The position numbers and the translations under genes are program-made. The notes beneath the pieces were generated by a model. That model had not been told where the DNA came from. It saw nothing but the letters and a program-made list of their open reading frames with translations, and did not search any database. From Occultella aeris (lineage in GTDB: Bacteria; Actinomycetota; Actinomycetes; Actinomycetales; Beutenbergiaceae): 64,000 nucleotides of DNA. Shown in pieces: positions 57,342 through 64,000 of this stretch. The stretch's first letter is position 1. Every line of letters starts with the position of its first letter. The stretch covers positions 58,694 through 122,693 of the forward strand of contig NZ_CACRYJ010000034.1 of NCBI RefSeq assembly GCF_902703175.1, given 5' to 3'.

Positions 57342-58430
57342 ATGGACATCTGGCCCATCCTCAGTTGGCTCATCGCCGTCGCCCTGTCCGCGGGCGCGGT
57401 CACACTCGTTCTCCTGGTCGCCAACCTCGCGTTCACTCGCTTCGGTCGCCGGACGCCCTGGGCGCGGAGCGGGTGGCTGCGGGTCCGCAGACCCTTCGGC
57501 GCCCTTCTGCTCTCGATCGCACTACGGACGGCGGTAGCCGCGAACGCCGAACCCGGCGCGCTGCGGGAGGTCGGCCTGCATGTCCTGTTGATCGCCGTGG
57601 TCGTCGCGGCCGTCTGGCTCGCCGCGACGCTCGTGCTCGCGTGGCTCGAGCACACCCAGCGCCGCGTGGTCTCCCGGAAGGCGGACGACCGCGGACGGCG
57701 TCGCGCGCAGACCCAGATGCAACTGGTCAGGCGGGTGGTGGCCGTGGTCTTCGTCGTCGTGGGGGCCGCGCTCGTGCTGCTCACGTTCCCGGGCGTGGAG
57801 CGGGTGGGGGCGACCATCCTCGCCTCGGCCGGGGTGCTCTCGGTGGTCATCGGGATCGCAGCGCAAGCGAGTCTGGGAAACGTGCTCGCCGGGTTGCAGC
57901 TGGCATTCACCGACGCGATCCGCATCGGGGACGTGGTGGAGGTCGACGGTACCTGGAGCACCATCGAGGACATCACGTTGTCCTACGTCGTGGTGAGCAT
58001 CTGGGATGAGCGCCACAAGGTGTTGCCGTCCACCTACTTCACCACAACGCCGTTCATCAACTGGAGCCGCACAGGGAACAGCGTGACGGGGACCTTTCTG
58101 ATGTCCTTGGACTGGCGAGTGGACCTCGACGGCCTGCGCGCCGAGTTCGAGCGGGTGGTGGACGAGAGCGGACTCTGGGACGGCCGGTCCCGCTCGGTCC
58201 TGGTCACGGACGCGGAGGGGGAGCGCCTGAGCGTGAGGGTGCTCGTCACTACCGCGAACACCGACGACGACTGGACGCTGCAGTGCTTCGTCCGTGAGCG
58301 GCTCGCGACTTGGCTCCGTGAGCACAACTCCGAGGCACTGCCGCTGCAGCGGGTCATGATTGTCGCCCCTGGTCCACGCCGTCAGCACGACGGCGCCGTG
58401 GACGAGTGGCAGCCGGCGCGGGCGCGGTAA
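57342..58430 (+). CDS. MscS-type mechanosensitive channel
   Basis: A 362-residue channel protein. Three N-terminal helices are followed by the pore-lining region VERVGATILASAGVLSVVIGIAAQASLGNVLAGLQLAFTDAIRIGDVVEVDGTWSTIEDITLSYVVVSIWDERHKVLPSTYF, which carries the MscS glycine/alanine pattern and beta domain. It releases solutes on hypo-osmotic shock. GAGAGGAACC precedes ATG 57342. Confidence 0.92.
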   Translation: MDIWPILSWLIAVALSAGAVTLVLLVANLAFTRFGRRTPWARSGWLRVRRPFGALLLSIALRTAVAANAEPGALREVGLHVLLIAVVVAAVWLAATLVLAWLEHTQRRVVSRKADDRGRRRAQTQMQLVRRVVAVVFVVVGAALVLLTFPGVERVGATILASAGVLSVVIGIAAQASLGNVLAGLQLAFTDAIRIGDVVEVDGTWSTIEDITLSYVVVSIWDERHKVLPSTYFTTTPFINWSRTGNSVTGTFLMSLDWRVDLDGLRAEFERVVDESGLWDGRSRSVLVTDAEGERLSVRVLVTTANTDDDWTLQCFVRERLATWLREHNSEALPLQRVMIVAPGPRRQHDGAVDEWQPARAR

Positions 58431-58433
58431 CGG

Positions 58434-58450
58434 TCGGCCGGTGCGGCCGA
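58434..58450 (+). terminator. Short hairpin after mscS-like gene
   Basis: A 7-bp stem TCGGCCG/CGGCCGA with a GTG loop, 4 nt after the stop at 58430. The stem is GC-rich and short, with no U-tract. Confidence 0.45.
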
Positions 58451-58572
58451 GACCCGCCGGGGCCGGAACGTACCCGCATCGACCGCGTGCCCGAGTTGAC
58501 CGACGCGGCCGGCGGGCCGGTGCACCCGAGGTGGGTGCGCCGTCGGGGGCTCAACGACCTGGGCGCCGTCGG

Positions 58573-59397
58573 TCAGAGCAACCGGGCGAGCTCCTGCAGC
58601 GTCTCGGACGTGCCGCCGTCGACCTTCACGTCGGCGAGCGGGTCGCCGCGGGTGACACCGCGATTGACGATGCCCACCGGCATGCTCTCGCGGTGGGCGT
58701 GCCGGACGAACCGGAGCCCGGACATGACGGTCAGCGACGAGCCCGCCACGAGCAGCGCCTGCCCGGAGTCGACGAGCTCGAACGCCGCCCGCACCCGCTC
58801 CTTCGGGACGTTCTCACCGAAGTAGACGATGTTCGGTTTGAGCATCCCCCCGCACACCGGGCAGTCGGCGATCACGAAGGACTCCGTGGCCGCGATCACG
58901 GCGTCCGCGTCCGGGGCGATCTCGACGTCACCGACCTCCGCGCTGAAGTCGGGGTTGAGGGCATCCAGACGCTCGTGCACCTCGGCCCGGGTGAACACGG
59001 TCCCGCAGTTCAGGCACCTCACCTCGTTGTAGTGCCCGTGCAGGTCGATGACCCGCTTCGAGCCGGCGCGCTCGTGCAGCAGGTCCACGTTCTGGGTGAT
59101 CACGCCGAGGACGATCCCACGCTCCTCGAGCGCGGCCAGGGCGCGGTGGCCCGCATTCGGCTCGGTCGTGCGCATGTGCCGCCAGCCCACGTGGTTGCGA
59201 GCCCAGTAGTGCCGGCGGAAACCCTGGTCGGAGACGAACTGCTGATAGGTCATCGGGGTCCGCGGCGGGGAATCCGGGCCGCGGTAGTCCGGGATCCCGG
59301 AGTCGGTCGAGACTCCCGCGCCGGTCAGGACCGCGAACCGCCTGCCCGCGAGCAACTCCACCAGGTCGGCGAACGTGGACGAGGTGGCATTGGTCAC
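58573..59397 (-). CDS. Sir2-family NAD-dependent deacetylase (sirtuin)
   Basis: A protein of about 274 residues: AVLTGAGVSTDSGIPDYRG (NAD loop), TQNVDLLHERAG, the catalytic His in VIDLHGHYNEVRCLNCG, zinc Cys pairs CLNC and CPVCGG, and GSSLTVMSGLRF and IVNRG. It is a typical bacterial class sirtuin. The frame can begin at GTG 59406, but a TAGGGT -10 box (59405-59410, minus) ends 7 nt before GTG 59397, which I prefer as the leaderless start. Confidence 0.92.
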   Translation of the reverse strand: MTNATSSTFADLVELLAGRRFAVLTGAGVSTDSGIPDYRGPDSPPRTPMTYQQFVSDQGFRRHYWARNHVGWRHMRTTEPNAGHRALAALEERGIVLGVITQNVDLLHERAGSKRVIDLHGHYNEVRCLNCGTVFTRAEVHERLDALNPDFSAEVGDVEIAPDADAVIAATESFVIADCPVCGGMLKPNIVYFGENVPKERVRAAFELVDSGQALLVAGSSLTVMSGLRFVRHAHRESMPVGIVNRGVTRGDPLADVKVDGGTSETLQELARLL

Positions 59398-59404
59398 GTT
59401 CGCC

Positions 59405-59410
59405 ACCCTA
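59405..59410 (-). promoter_or_regulatory. -10 box of leaderless sirtuin gene
   Basis: TAGGGT on the minus strand ends 7 nt before GTG 59397. Confidence 0.5.
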
Positions 59411-59445
59411 CGGGGCGGATTCCCGGGCGGCCATGTGCGGCCGGT

Positions 59446-59475
59446 TTGGGCGCGAGGGGCCGAGCCGGGTAACCT
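59446..59475 (+). promoter_or_regulatory. tRNA-Ser promoter
   Basis: TTGGGC (59446-59451), an 18-bp spacer and TAACCT (59470-59475) place the start about 4 nt before the tRNA. Confidence 0.6.
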
Positions 59476-59485
59476 GTCCCGGCCA

Positions 59486-59573
59486 GGTAGCGTGTCCGAG
59501 CGGCCGAAGGTGCAGCACTCGAAATGCTGTGTGGGTCAACAGCCCACCGTGGGTTCAAATCCCACCGCTACCG
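59486..59573 (+). tRNA. tRNA-Ser(CGA)
   Basis: An 88-nt class II tRNA: acceptor GGTAGCG with CGCTACC, anticodon stem CAGCA/TGCTG with loop CTCGAAA giving anticodon CGA (reads UCG), a long variable arm (GTGGG..CCCAC) and T-loop GGTTCAAAT. The discriminator is G. The 3' CCA is not encoded. Confidence 0.95.
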
Positions 59574-59581
59574 CCGAAGAT

Positions 59582-59615
59582 GAGAGCCTCGCCCCGCGTG
59601 TGGGGCGGGGCTCTC
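59582..59615 (+). terminator. tRNA-Ser terminator
   Basis: 14-nt arms (59582-59595 and 59602-59615) with one G-U wobble and a 6-nt loop, beginning 8 nt after the tRNA. Confidence 0.8.
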
Positions 59616-59675
59616 GCCGGTCGATTGCCCGTGACCAGGAACGGCGCATCGTGATGTGACGACAGTGACTGCCCG

Positions 59676-60713
59676 TCAGCGCGCGGGCGGTGGCGCGGTG
59701 CTGGCGCGCACCACGAGCGTGGTCGGGAGCAGGACGCGCTCGTCGTAGCGGACGCTGCCGGGCTGGGTGACCTGCTGCAGCACGAGACGGACGAGCTCGC
59801 GGCCGGCGCGGTCGAAGTCCTGCCGCACGGTCGTCAGTGGTGGGTGGGCGAACCTGCTGAGGTCGATGTCGTCGAACCCGACCACGGAGAGATCCTCGGG
59901 CACGCGGCGGCCGGCCTCGTGCGCGGCGCTCAGCAGTCCAAGTGCCATGTCGTCGTTGGCCACGTACAAGGCGGTGACCGACGCGTCAGCGACGATCTCC
60001 CGGCCCGCCTCGTAGCCGGACTGAGCCGTCCAGTCCCCACGCCAGACCGCCGGCGGGCTGATGCCGGCGCCCTCCAGGGTGCGGTGCCAGCTCGCGTTGC
60101 GCGTCATCGCGGGCTCGGAGTCGGCCGGGCCGGCGAGGTGGTGCACGGTGCGGTGGCCGAGCCCGAGCAGATGCTCGACGGCGTCCCGGGTTCCCTGCAC
60201 CTGGTCGGCGCCGACGTCCGGGTAGTAGCCGATGAACCGGGAGTCTGAGACCGAGACCGGCATGCCGGTCGGGAGCAGGAAGGATTCCGGGGTGGTCTCC
60301 TCGGCCCGGATGATGATCAGGCCGTCGACGGCCTGATGGGACAACCGCTGCACCGCGTGCCGCCAGCCGTTGGCCTCGGGCTCCTGGACGGCGAGCAACG
60401 TGACGGAATACCCCTCCGCCTCGGCGGCCTCGACGACCGACTGGGTCGTCAGGGCCTCGCCGGTGCGGGCGAACGTGCGCGCGATCAGCCCGATCGAACC
60501 GAAGGCACCGTTGCGCAGGGCTCGGGCCGCGCGGTTCGGGGTGTAGCCCAAGCGGTCCATGGCCTGGAGCACTCGCTCCCTGGTCGCAGGGCGCACGTTG
60601 TCGGCCTCGTTCGCGACGCGCGAGACGGTCTGGGCGGAGACACCCGCGAGGCCGGCCACATCTTCGATCGAGGGGCCGCGACTCCTGCGTTGGGAGCCCC
60701 TGTTGCTCACCAT
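59676..60713 (-). CDS. LacI-family transcriptional regulator
   Basis: A 345-residue repressor: an N-terminal helix-turn-helix plus hinge (PSIEDVAGLAGVSAQTVSRVANEADNVRPATRERVLQAMDRLGYTPNRAARALRNG) and a periplasmic-binding-protein-like sugar domain (VDGLIIIRAE, TALYVANDDMALGLLSAAHEAGRRVPEDLSVVGFDDIDLSRF). It is divergent from the CUT1 importer, which it probably controls through GTTGACGTCAAC sites. A TAGACT -10 box (60722-60727, minus) ends 8 nt before ATG 60713. Confidence 0.92.
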   Translation of the reverse strand: MVSNRGSQRRSRGPSIEDVAGLAGVSAQTVSRVANEADNVRPATRERVLQAMDRLGYTPNRAARALRNGAFGSIGLIARTFARTGEALTTQSVVEAAEAEGYSVTLLAVQEPEANGWRHAVQRLSHQAVDGLIIIRAEETTPESFLLPTGMPVSVSDSRFIGYYPDVGADQVQGTRDAVEHLLGLGHRTVHHLAGPADSEPAMTRNASWHRTLEGAGISPPAVWRGDWTAQSGYEAGREIVADASVTALYVANDDMALGLLSAAHEAGRRVPEDLSVVGFDDIDLSRFAHPPLTTVRQDFDRAGRELVRLVLQQVTQPGSVRYDERVLLPTTLVVRASTAPPPAR

Positions 60714-60736
60714 GACGGTCGAGTCTAGCGGCGAAT

Positions 60737-60748
60737 GGTGACGTCAAC
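60737..60748. promoter_or_regulatory. LacI operator 1
   Basis: GGTGACGTCAAC has one mismatch to the perfect site at 60839. It overlaps the -35 region of the lacI-type gene, suggesting autorepression. Confidence 0.65.
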
Positions 60749-60838
60749 ACTTGGATCACGCAGAGGACGTCCGGCGCTCTGATTGTTACCAGAGCGTGAT
60801 AGCAAAGAGAGTGACATCGCACCGTGTGACGGTGCTAA

Positions 60839-60850
60839 GTTGACGTCAAC
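60839..60850. promoter_or_regulatory. LacI operator 2
   Basis: GTTGACGTCAAC, a perfect 12-bp palindrome, just after a possible promoter (GTGACA 60811-60816, 17-bp spacer, GCTAAG 60834-60839) for the sugar importer. Confidence 0.75.
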
Positions 60851-61146
60851 ATTCTGGCGCCCGACATCGTGGTCCCGACCGGGAGACGATGCCGAACGCC
60901 GACGGCGACCGACATGCCGTGTCGGTAGCCGGCCCGGATGGACGGCCTCAGGGCTTTCGCTTCAGAGATGAGGAGAACGCGCGACGAAGCGCACACCGGT
61001 TCGTGGGCAGCCGGGCGCCGGGACCTCCCGGCGACAGCTGCGGGTGGGTCCACGAGCGAGCAGATGATCGGGAGGGCGGCGTCGCTCTCCGGGGAGGCAC
61101 CGACCCGTACCTCGGTGCGATACGGCCAACGAAGGACTTGTATCCG
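60851..61146 (+). other. Long 5' leader of the sugar importer operon
   Basis: About 300 nt between the operator-proximal promoter and ATG 61147. An open frame covers part of it, but its translation is not protein-like. I see no riboswitch motif. Confidence 0.45.
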
Positions 61147-62457
61147 ATGCGTAAGAAGATGACACTCGCGTCCGTGGCCGGCGTGGCCACGATCACGCTG
61201 GCACTGGCCGCCTGCGGTGGCGGCTCCGGCCCGACCGAAGGCGGCGGCGGCGGGGGCGACGGCGACGACCAGACCCTCACCGTGTGGGCCTGGGACCCCG
61301 CGTTCAACGTCTATGCGATGAACGAAGCCGCGACGATCTACGCCCAGGACAATCCGGACGTCACGGTCGAGGTGATCGAGACACCCTGGGAGGACATCCA
61401 GACCAAGCTCACGACGCTCGCCCAGACGGGTGAGCTGGAAGAGCTCCCGGATATCTTCCTGATGCAGAACAACGCGTTCCAGAAGAACCTGATCAACTAC
61501 CCCGAGCTGTTCACCGCCATCACCGATTCGGGCATCGACTTCACGGAGTTCCCGGAGTCGGTCGTCGCGTTCTCCACGACCGAGGGCGACAACTACGGCG
61601 TCCCGTTCGACAACGGGGCCGCGGTGACCGCACTGCGTACCGACATCCTGGCCGAGGCGGGCTACACGATCGAGGACTTCACCGACATCACCTGGGACGA
61701 GTTCATCGCGAACGGCGAGGACATCCTGGCCCAGACGGGTAAGCCGCTGCTGTCCGGGACCGCCGGGGAGTCCGACCTGATCACGATGATCCTGCAGAGC
61801 ACCGGCGCCAGCCTGTTCGACGCCGATGGCAACCCGACGATCACCGACAACGACGCCCTTCTGCAGTCGATCGACATCTACACCCGCCTGGTGGAGAGCG
61901 GGGTACTGGTCGAGGTCAACTCGTGGGACGAGTACATCGGCACCTTCGTGAACTCGAACGTCGCGGGGACCATCAACGGTGTCTGGATCCTGGGTTCGAT
62001 CCAGACGGCCGCAGACCAGTCCGGCCTGTGGAACATCACGAACCTGCCGAGCCTCGAAGGTGTTGGCGAGGCGACGAACTACTCGGCCAACGGCGGATCG
62101 TCCTGGGTGGTCAGCTCCAACGCGAACACGGAGCTGGCAGCCGACTTCCTCGGCTCCACCTTCGCGGGGTCCACGGAGTTCTACGACACGATCCTGCCCT
62201 CGTCCGGCGCGATCGCGAACTGGATCCCGGCGAGCGAGTCGGCCGTCTACGCCGAGCCGCACCCGTTCTTCGCCGACCAGCCCGTCTTCCAGCTCGCCGT
62301 CGAGTTCGGCGCGCAGGTGCCGAGCGTCAACACCGGCGCGTACTACTACGAGGGCCGCGACGCCGTCAGCGCCGCGATCACCAACATCCTCAACGGTGCC
62401 GACCCCGACGCGGCCCTGGCCGAGGCGCAAGCCACCGTCGAGTTCGCGATGCAGTAA
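61147..62457 (+). CDS. CUT1 sugar ABC transporter substrate-binding lipoprotein
   Basis: A 436-residue lipoprotein: a signal peptide with lipobox LAAC, a Gly-rich linker, then a family 1 extracellular solute-binding fold (LTVWAWDPAFNVYAMNEAATIYAQDNPDVTVEVIETPWEDIQTKLTTLAQTGELEELPDIFLMQNN, later NGVWILGS and ANGGSSWVVSSN). It likely binds an oligosaccharide; the sugar is not deducible. ATG 61147 starts a standard signal peptide; the frame opens earlier at 60889. Confidence 0.9.
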   Translation: MRKKMTLASVAGVATITLALAACGGGSGPTEGGGGGGDGDDQTLTVWAWDPAFNVYAMNEAATIYAQDNPDVTVEVIETPWEDIQTKLTTLAQTGELEELPDIFLMQNNAFQKNLINYPELFTAITDSGIDFTEFPESVVAFSTTEGDNYGVPFDNGAAVTALRTDILAEAGYTIEDFTDITWDEFIANGEDILAQTGKPLLSGTAGESDLITMILQSTGASLFDADGNPTITDNDALLQSIDIYTRLVESGVLVEVNSWDEYIGTFVNSNVAGTINGVWILGSIQTAADQSGLWNITNLPSLEGVGEATNYSANGGSSWVVSSNANTELAADFLGSTFAGSTEFYDTILPSSGAIANWIPASESAVYAEPHPFFADQPVFQLAVEFGAQVPSVNTGAYYYEGRDAVSAAITNILNGADPDAALAEAQATVEFAMQ

Positions 62458-62470
62458 CCGATCCTGCAGC

Positions 62471-62497
62471 GAGGGGGCCGGCCGCGCCGGCCCCCTC
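62471..62497 (+). terminator. Intercistronic hairpin after the substrate-binding protein
   Basis: A perfect 12-bp stem GAGGGGGCCGGC / GCCGGCCCCCTC with a 3-nt loop between the SBP and permease genes. Such hairpins partly terminate or protect the SBP message, raising its dose over the permeases. Confidence 0.75.
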
Positions 62498-62521
62498 CCG
62501 CGAACGAAACGAGGACTGACG

Positions 62522-63475
62522 ATGTCAACCCAACTCACACCCGTGGTTCCCGTCCCGGACCATCAGGAGGAGCGGCCGCCGTCCAGTCGCGGCCTCTCGA
62601 GCCTGGGCGGGCGACGTTCACTGACCGGCTGGGTGTTCCTACTGCCTGCCGCGCTGCTCATCCTGGTGATGAACTTCTGGCCGATGTTCCAGGCGTTCAT
62701 CCTGTCGCTGCAGACCGGCCGCGGGGCCCAGCTGTCCTTCGCCGAGCCGCTCTGGTTCAACTACCAGCGCATGCTCGCCGATCAGACGTTCTGGATGACC
62801 CTGCGGACCACGCTGCTGTACCTGGTCGTCCAGGTGCCGATCATGCTGGTGCTGGCGCTGGTCCTGGCCAACATCCTGAACAACCCCCGGTTGCGGTTCA
62901 AGGGGATGTGGCGCACCGCGATCTTCCTCCCCTGCGCCGTCTCGCTCGTGTCCTATGCCCTCGTGTTCCGGACGATGTTCGCCACCGACGGGCTGGTCAA
63001 CGACGTGCTGACCGGGATGAACCTGATCGACTCGCCGATCAACTGGCTGGGGCAGACCCAGACGGCCCAGTTCGTGATCATCATCGGGCTGCTCTGGCGC
63101 TGGACCGGCTACAACATGGTCTTCTACCTGGCCGGTCTGCAGAACATCGACCACTCCACCGTCGAGGCGGCGAAGGTCGACGGTGCCAACGCCGTCAAGA
63201 CGTTCTGGTACGTCACCCTGCCGCAGCTCAAGCCGATGATCCTGCTGACCGCGATCATGTCGACCAACGGAACCATCCAGCTCTTCGACGAGTCGTACAA
63301 CCTCACCGCGGGCGGGCCCGCGTACACCTCGATGTCCGTGTCGCACTACCTGTACGAGGTGTCCTTCGTGCAGAACCCGAACTTCGGGTACGCGGCCGCC
63401 ATCTCCTACGTGATCCTCGTCATCGTCGCGTTGCTCGCGGCCATCCAGCTGAAGGTGGGTGACAAGCGTGACTAG
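62522..63475 (+). CDS. CUT1 sugar ABC permease, MalF/UgpA type
   Basis: A 317-residue permease with six helices: LTGWVFLLPAALLILVMNFWPMFQAFILSLQ (TM1), MWRTAIFLPCAVSLVSYALVFR, and the EAA loop VEAAKVDGANAVKTFWYVTLPQLKPMILL. TAGGPAYTSMSVSHYLYEVSF is typical of sugar-importer MalF-like subunits. GAGGA precedes ATG 62522. Confidence 0.92.
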   Translation: MSTQLTPVVPVPDHQEERPPSSRGLSSLGGRRSLTGWVFLLPAALLILVMNFWPMFQAFILSLQTGRGAQLSFAEPLWFNYQRMLADQTFWMTLRTTLLYLVVQVPIMLVLALVLANILNNPRLRFKGMWRTAIFLPCAVSLVSYALVFRTMFATDGLVNDVLTGMNLIDSPINWLGQTQTAQFVIIIGLLWRWTGYNMVFYLAGLQNIDHSTVEAAKVDGANAVKTFWYVTLPQLKPMILLTAIMSTNGTIQLFDESYNLTAGGPAYTSMSVSHYLYEVSFVQNPNFGYAAAISYVILVIVALLAAIQLKVGDKRD

Positions 63476-64000
63476 GCGTTCGCTGCGCAGTGTGCCAAGC
63501 CTCGTCTTCCTGACCGTGGCCGCGCTCGCTTCGGTGTTCCCGCTGTACTTCATGGTGGTCTCCGCGACCAACACGAGCCAGGACGTCCTGGGGTCGCGGC
63601 TGCTGCCGGGCGGGCAGTTGGTGGATAACCTCAACAAGCTGCTCGCCGCCCAGGACCTGGGCGCCGCGATGTGGAACTCGACGCTCAACGCGGTCGGCAC
63701 CACGGCGCTGTGTCTGCTCGTGTGTTCGATCGCCGGCTACGGGTTCGAGGTCTTCCACTCCAGGAACAAGGACCGCCTGATGGCGGTGCTACTGCTGGCG
63801 ATGATGATTCCGTTCGCGGCGACGATGATCCCGCTGTTCCGGATGTTCGCGGACTTCGGACTGACCAGCACCACGATCGCGGTGATCCTCCCGGCGATCT
63901 CGGTGCCGTTCATCATCCTGCTGTTCCGGCAGGCGGCGCGGTCCTTCCCGCACGAGATCGTCGAGGCCGCCCGGATCGACGGGCTGCGGGAGCTGGGCAT
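63468..64000 (+). CDS. CUT1 sugar ABC permease, MalG/UgpE type (3' truncated)
   Basis: GTG 63468 overlaps the previous gene by 8 bp. The visible about 177 residues contain TM1 (VFLTVAALASVFPLYFMVVSATNTSQDVLG), NSTLNAVGTTALCLLVCSIAGYGFEVFHSRNKDRLMAVLLLAMMIPFAATMIPLFRMFADFGL and the start of the EAA loop (EIVEAARIDGLRELG), as in MalG-like subunits. The gene runs off the window end. Confidence 0.9.
   Translation, partial: MTRRSLRSVPSLVFLTVAALASVFPLYFMVVSATNTSQDVLGSRLLPGGQLVDNLNKLLAAQDLGAAMWNSTLNAVGTTALCLLVCSIAGYGFEVFHSRNKDRLMAVLLLAMMIPFAATMIPLFRMFADFGLTSTTIAVILPAISVPFIILLFRQAARSFPHEIVEAARIDGLRELG

Noticed and set aside
60835-62538. A 567-codon minus-strand frame opposite the sugar-binding protein
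   Set aside because: Antisense shadow of a clear substrate-binding lipoprotein; it also spans the LacI operator and promoter.

Overview
The window is 64 kb of very GC-rich DNA from an actinobacterium, most likely a member of the order Micrococcales. Supporting signs are an Lsr2 nucleoid protein, a SAM-IV riboswitch (a class largely confined to Actinomycetota), many leaderless genes, and dense operons joined by ATGA/GTGA/TGATG overlaps. I see no replication origin, rRNA, CRISPR array, transposase or integrase. There is one tRNA, tRNA-Ser(CGA).

Layout. 1-3240: the end of a repeat-rich surface-type protein, then a WXG100-like helical protein, a DUF1023-type alpha/beta hydrolase and a small companion. 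3285-5951: an ECF sigma factor with its DGPF/YCII partner, and a phosphotransferase. 6115-7291: a DUF6529 membrane protein, a Tat-exported Rieske protein and a one-helix protein that look like a small redox module. 7450-18356: MBL hydrolase, VOC protein, a PadR-controlled MacB-like ABC exporter, VKOR, MazEF-like toxin-antitoxin, MFS, phosphopantetheinyl transferase, AraC regulator and DHFR-like reductase.

18523-36190 is the most distinctive part. It is a catabolic island for a small nitrogen-rich compound and is probably one regulon. A minus operon holds an XRE-cupin regulator, a PNPOx-like flavoprotein, an AtzH-amidase fusion, a RutB-like cysteine hydrolase and a cyclodeaminase. A 7-gene plus operon holds an MBL hydrolase, a cytosine-deaminase-like amidohydrolase, an SsuABC/ThiXYZ-like ABC importer, a FAD oxidoreductase and a creatininase-family amidohydrolase. 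A second minus operon holds a flavin reductase, a cupin and an acetamidase/formamidase. A further plus amidohydrolase (AtzB/TrzA-like) and a DUF1684 protein follow. A 19-bp palindrome, ATGTTGATG-N-CATCAACAT, or a variant of it, lies at all three promoter regions; I infer it is the operator of the XRE-cupin protein. The substrate is not identified.

36287-47147: a decayed ATPase gene, a MetNIQ importer, a luciferase-like oxidoreductase, Lsr2, three tandem related membrane-anchored proteins with a convergent polytopic protein, an alpha/beta hydrolase, and an MFS/ArsR divergent pair sharing twin palindromes. 47163-55206: sulfur genes under two different SAM riboswitch classes (SAM-IV before a class V aminotransferase, SAM-I before a DUF1737-rhodanese-metZ operon), with a large LuxR-type regulator and a DUF6882 protein between them. 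55214-59573: upp, tadA, a double-VOC protein, MscS, a sirtuin and tRNA-Ser. 59676-64000: a LacI-controlled CUT1 sugar ABC importer, cut off at the window edge.

About a dozen genes have a TAnnnT -10 box ending 6-8 nt before the start codon and no ribosome binding site, so leaderless transcription is common here. I used this to correct several starts.
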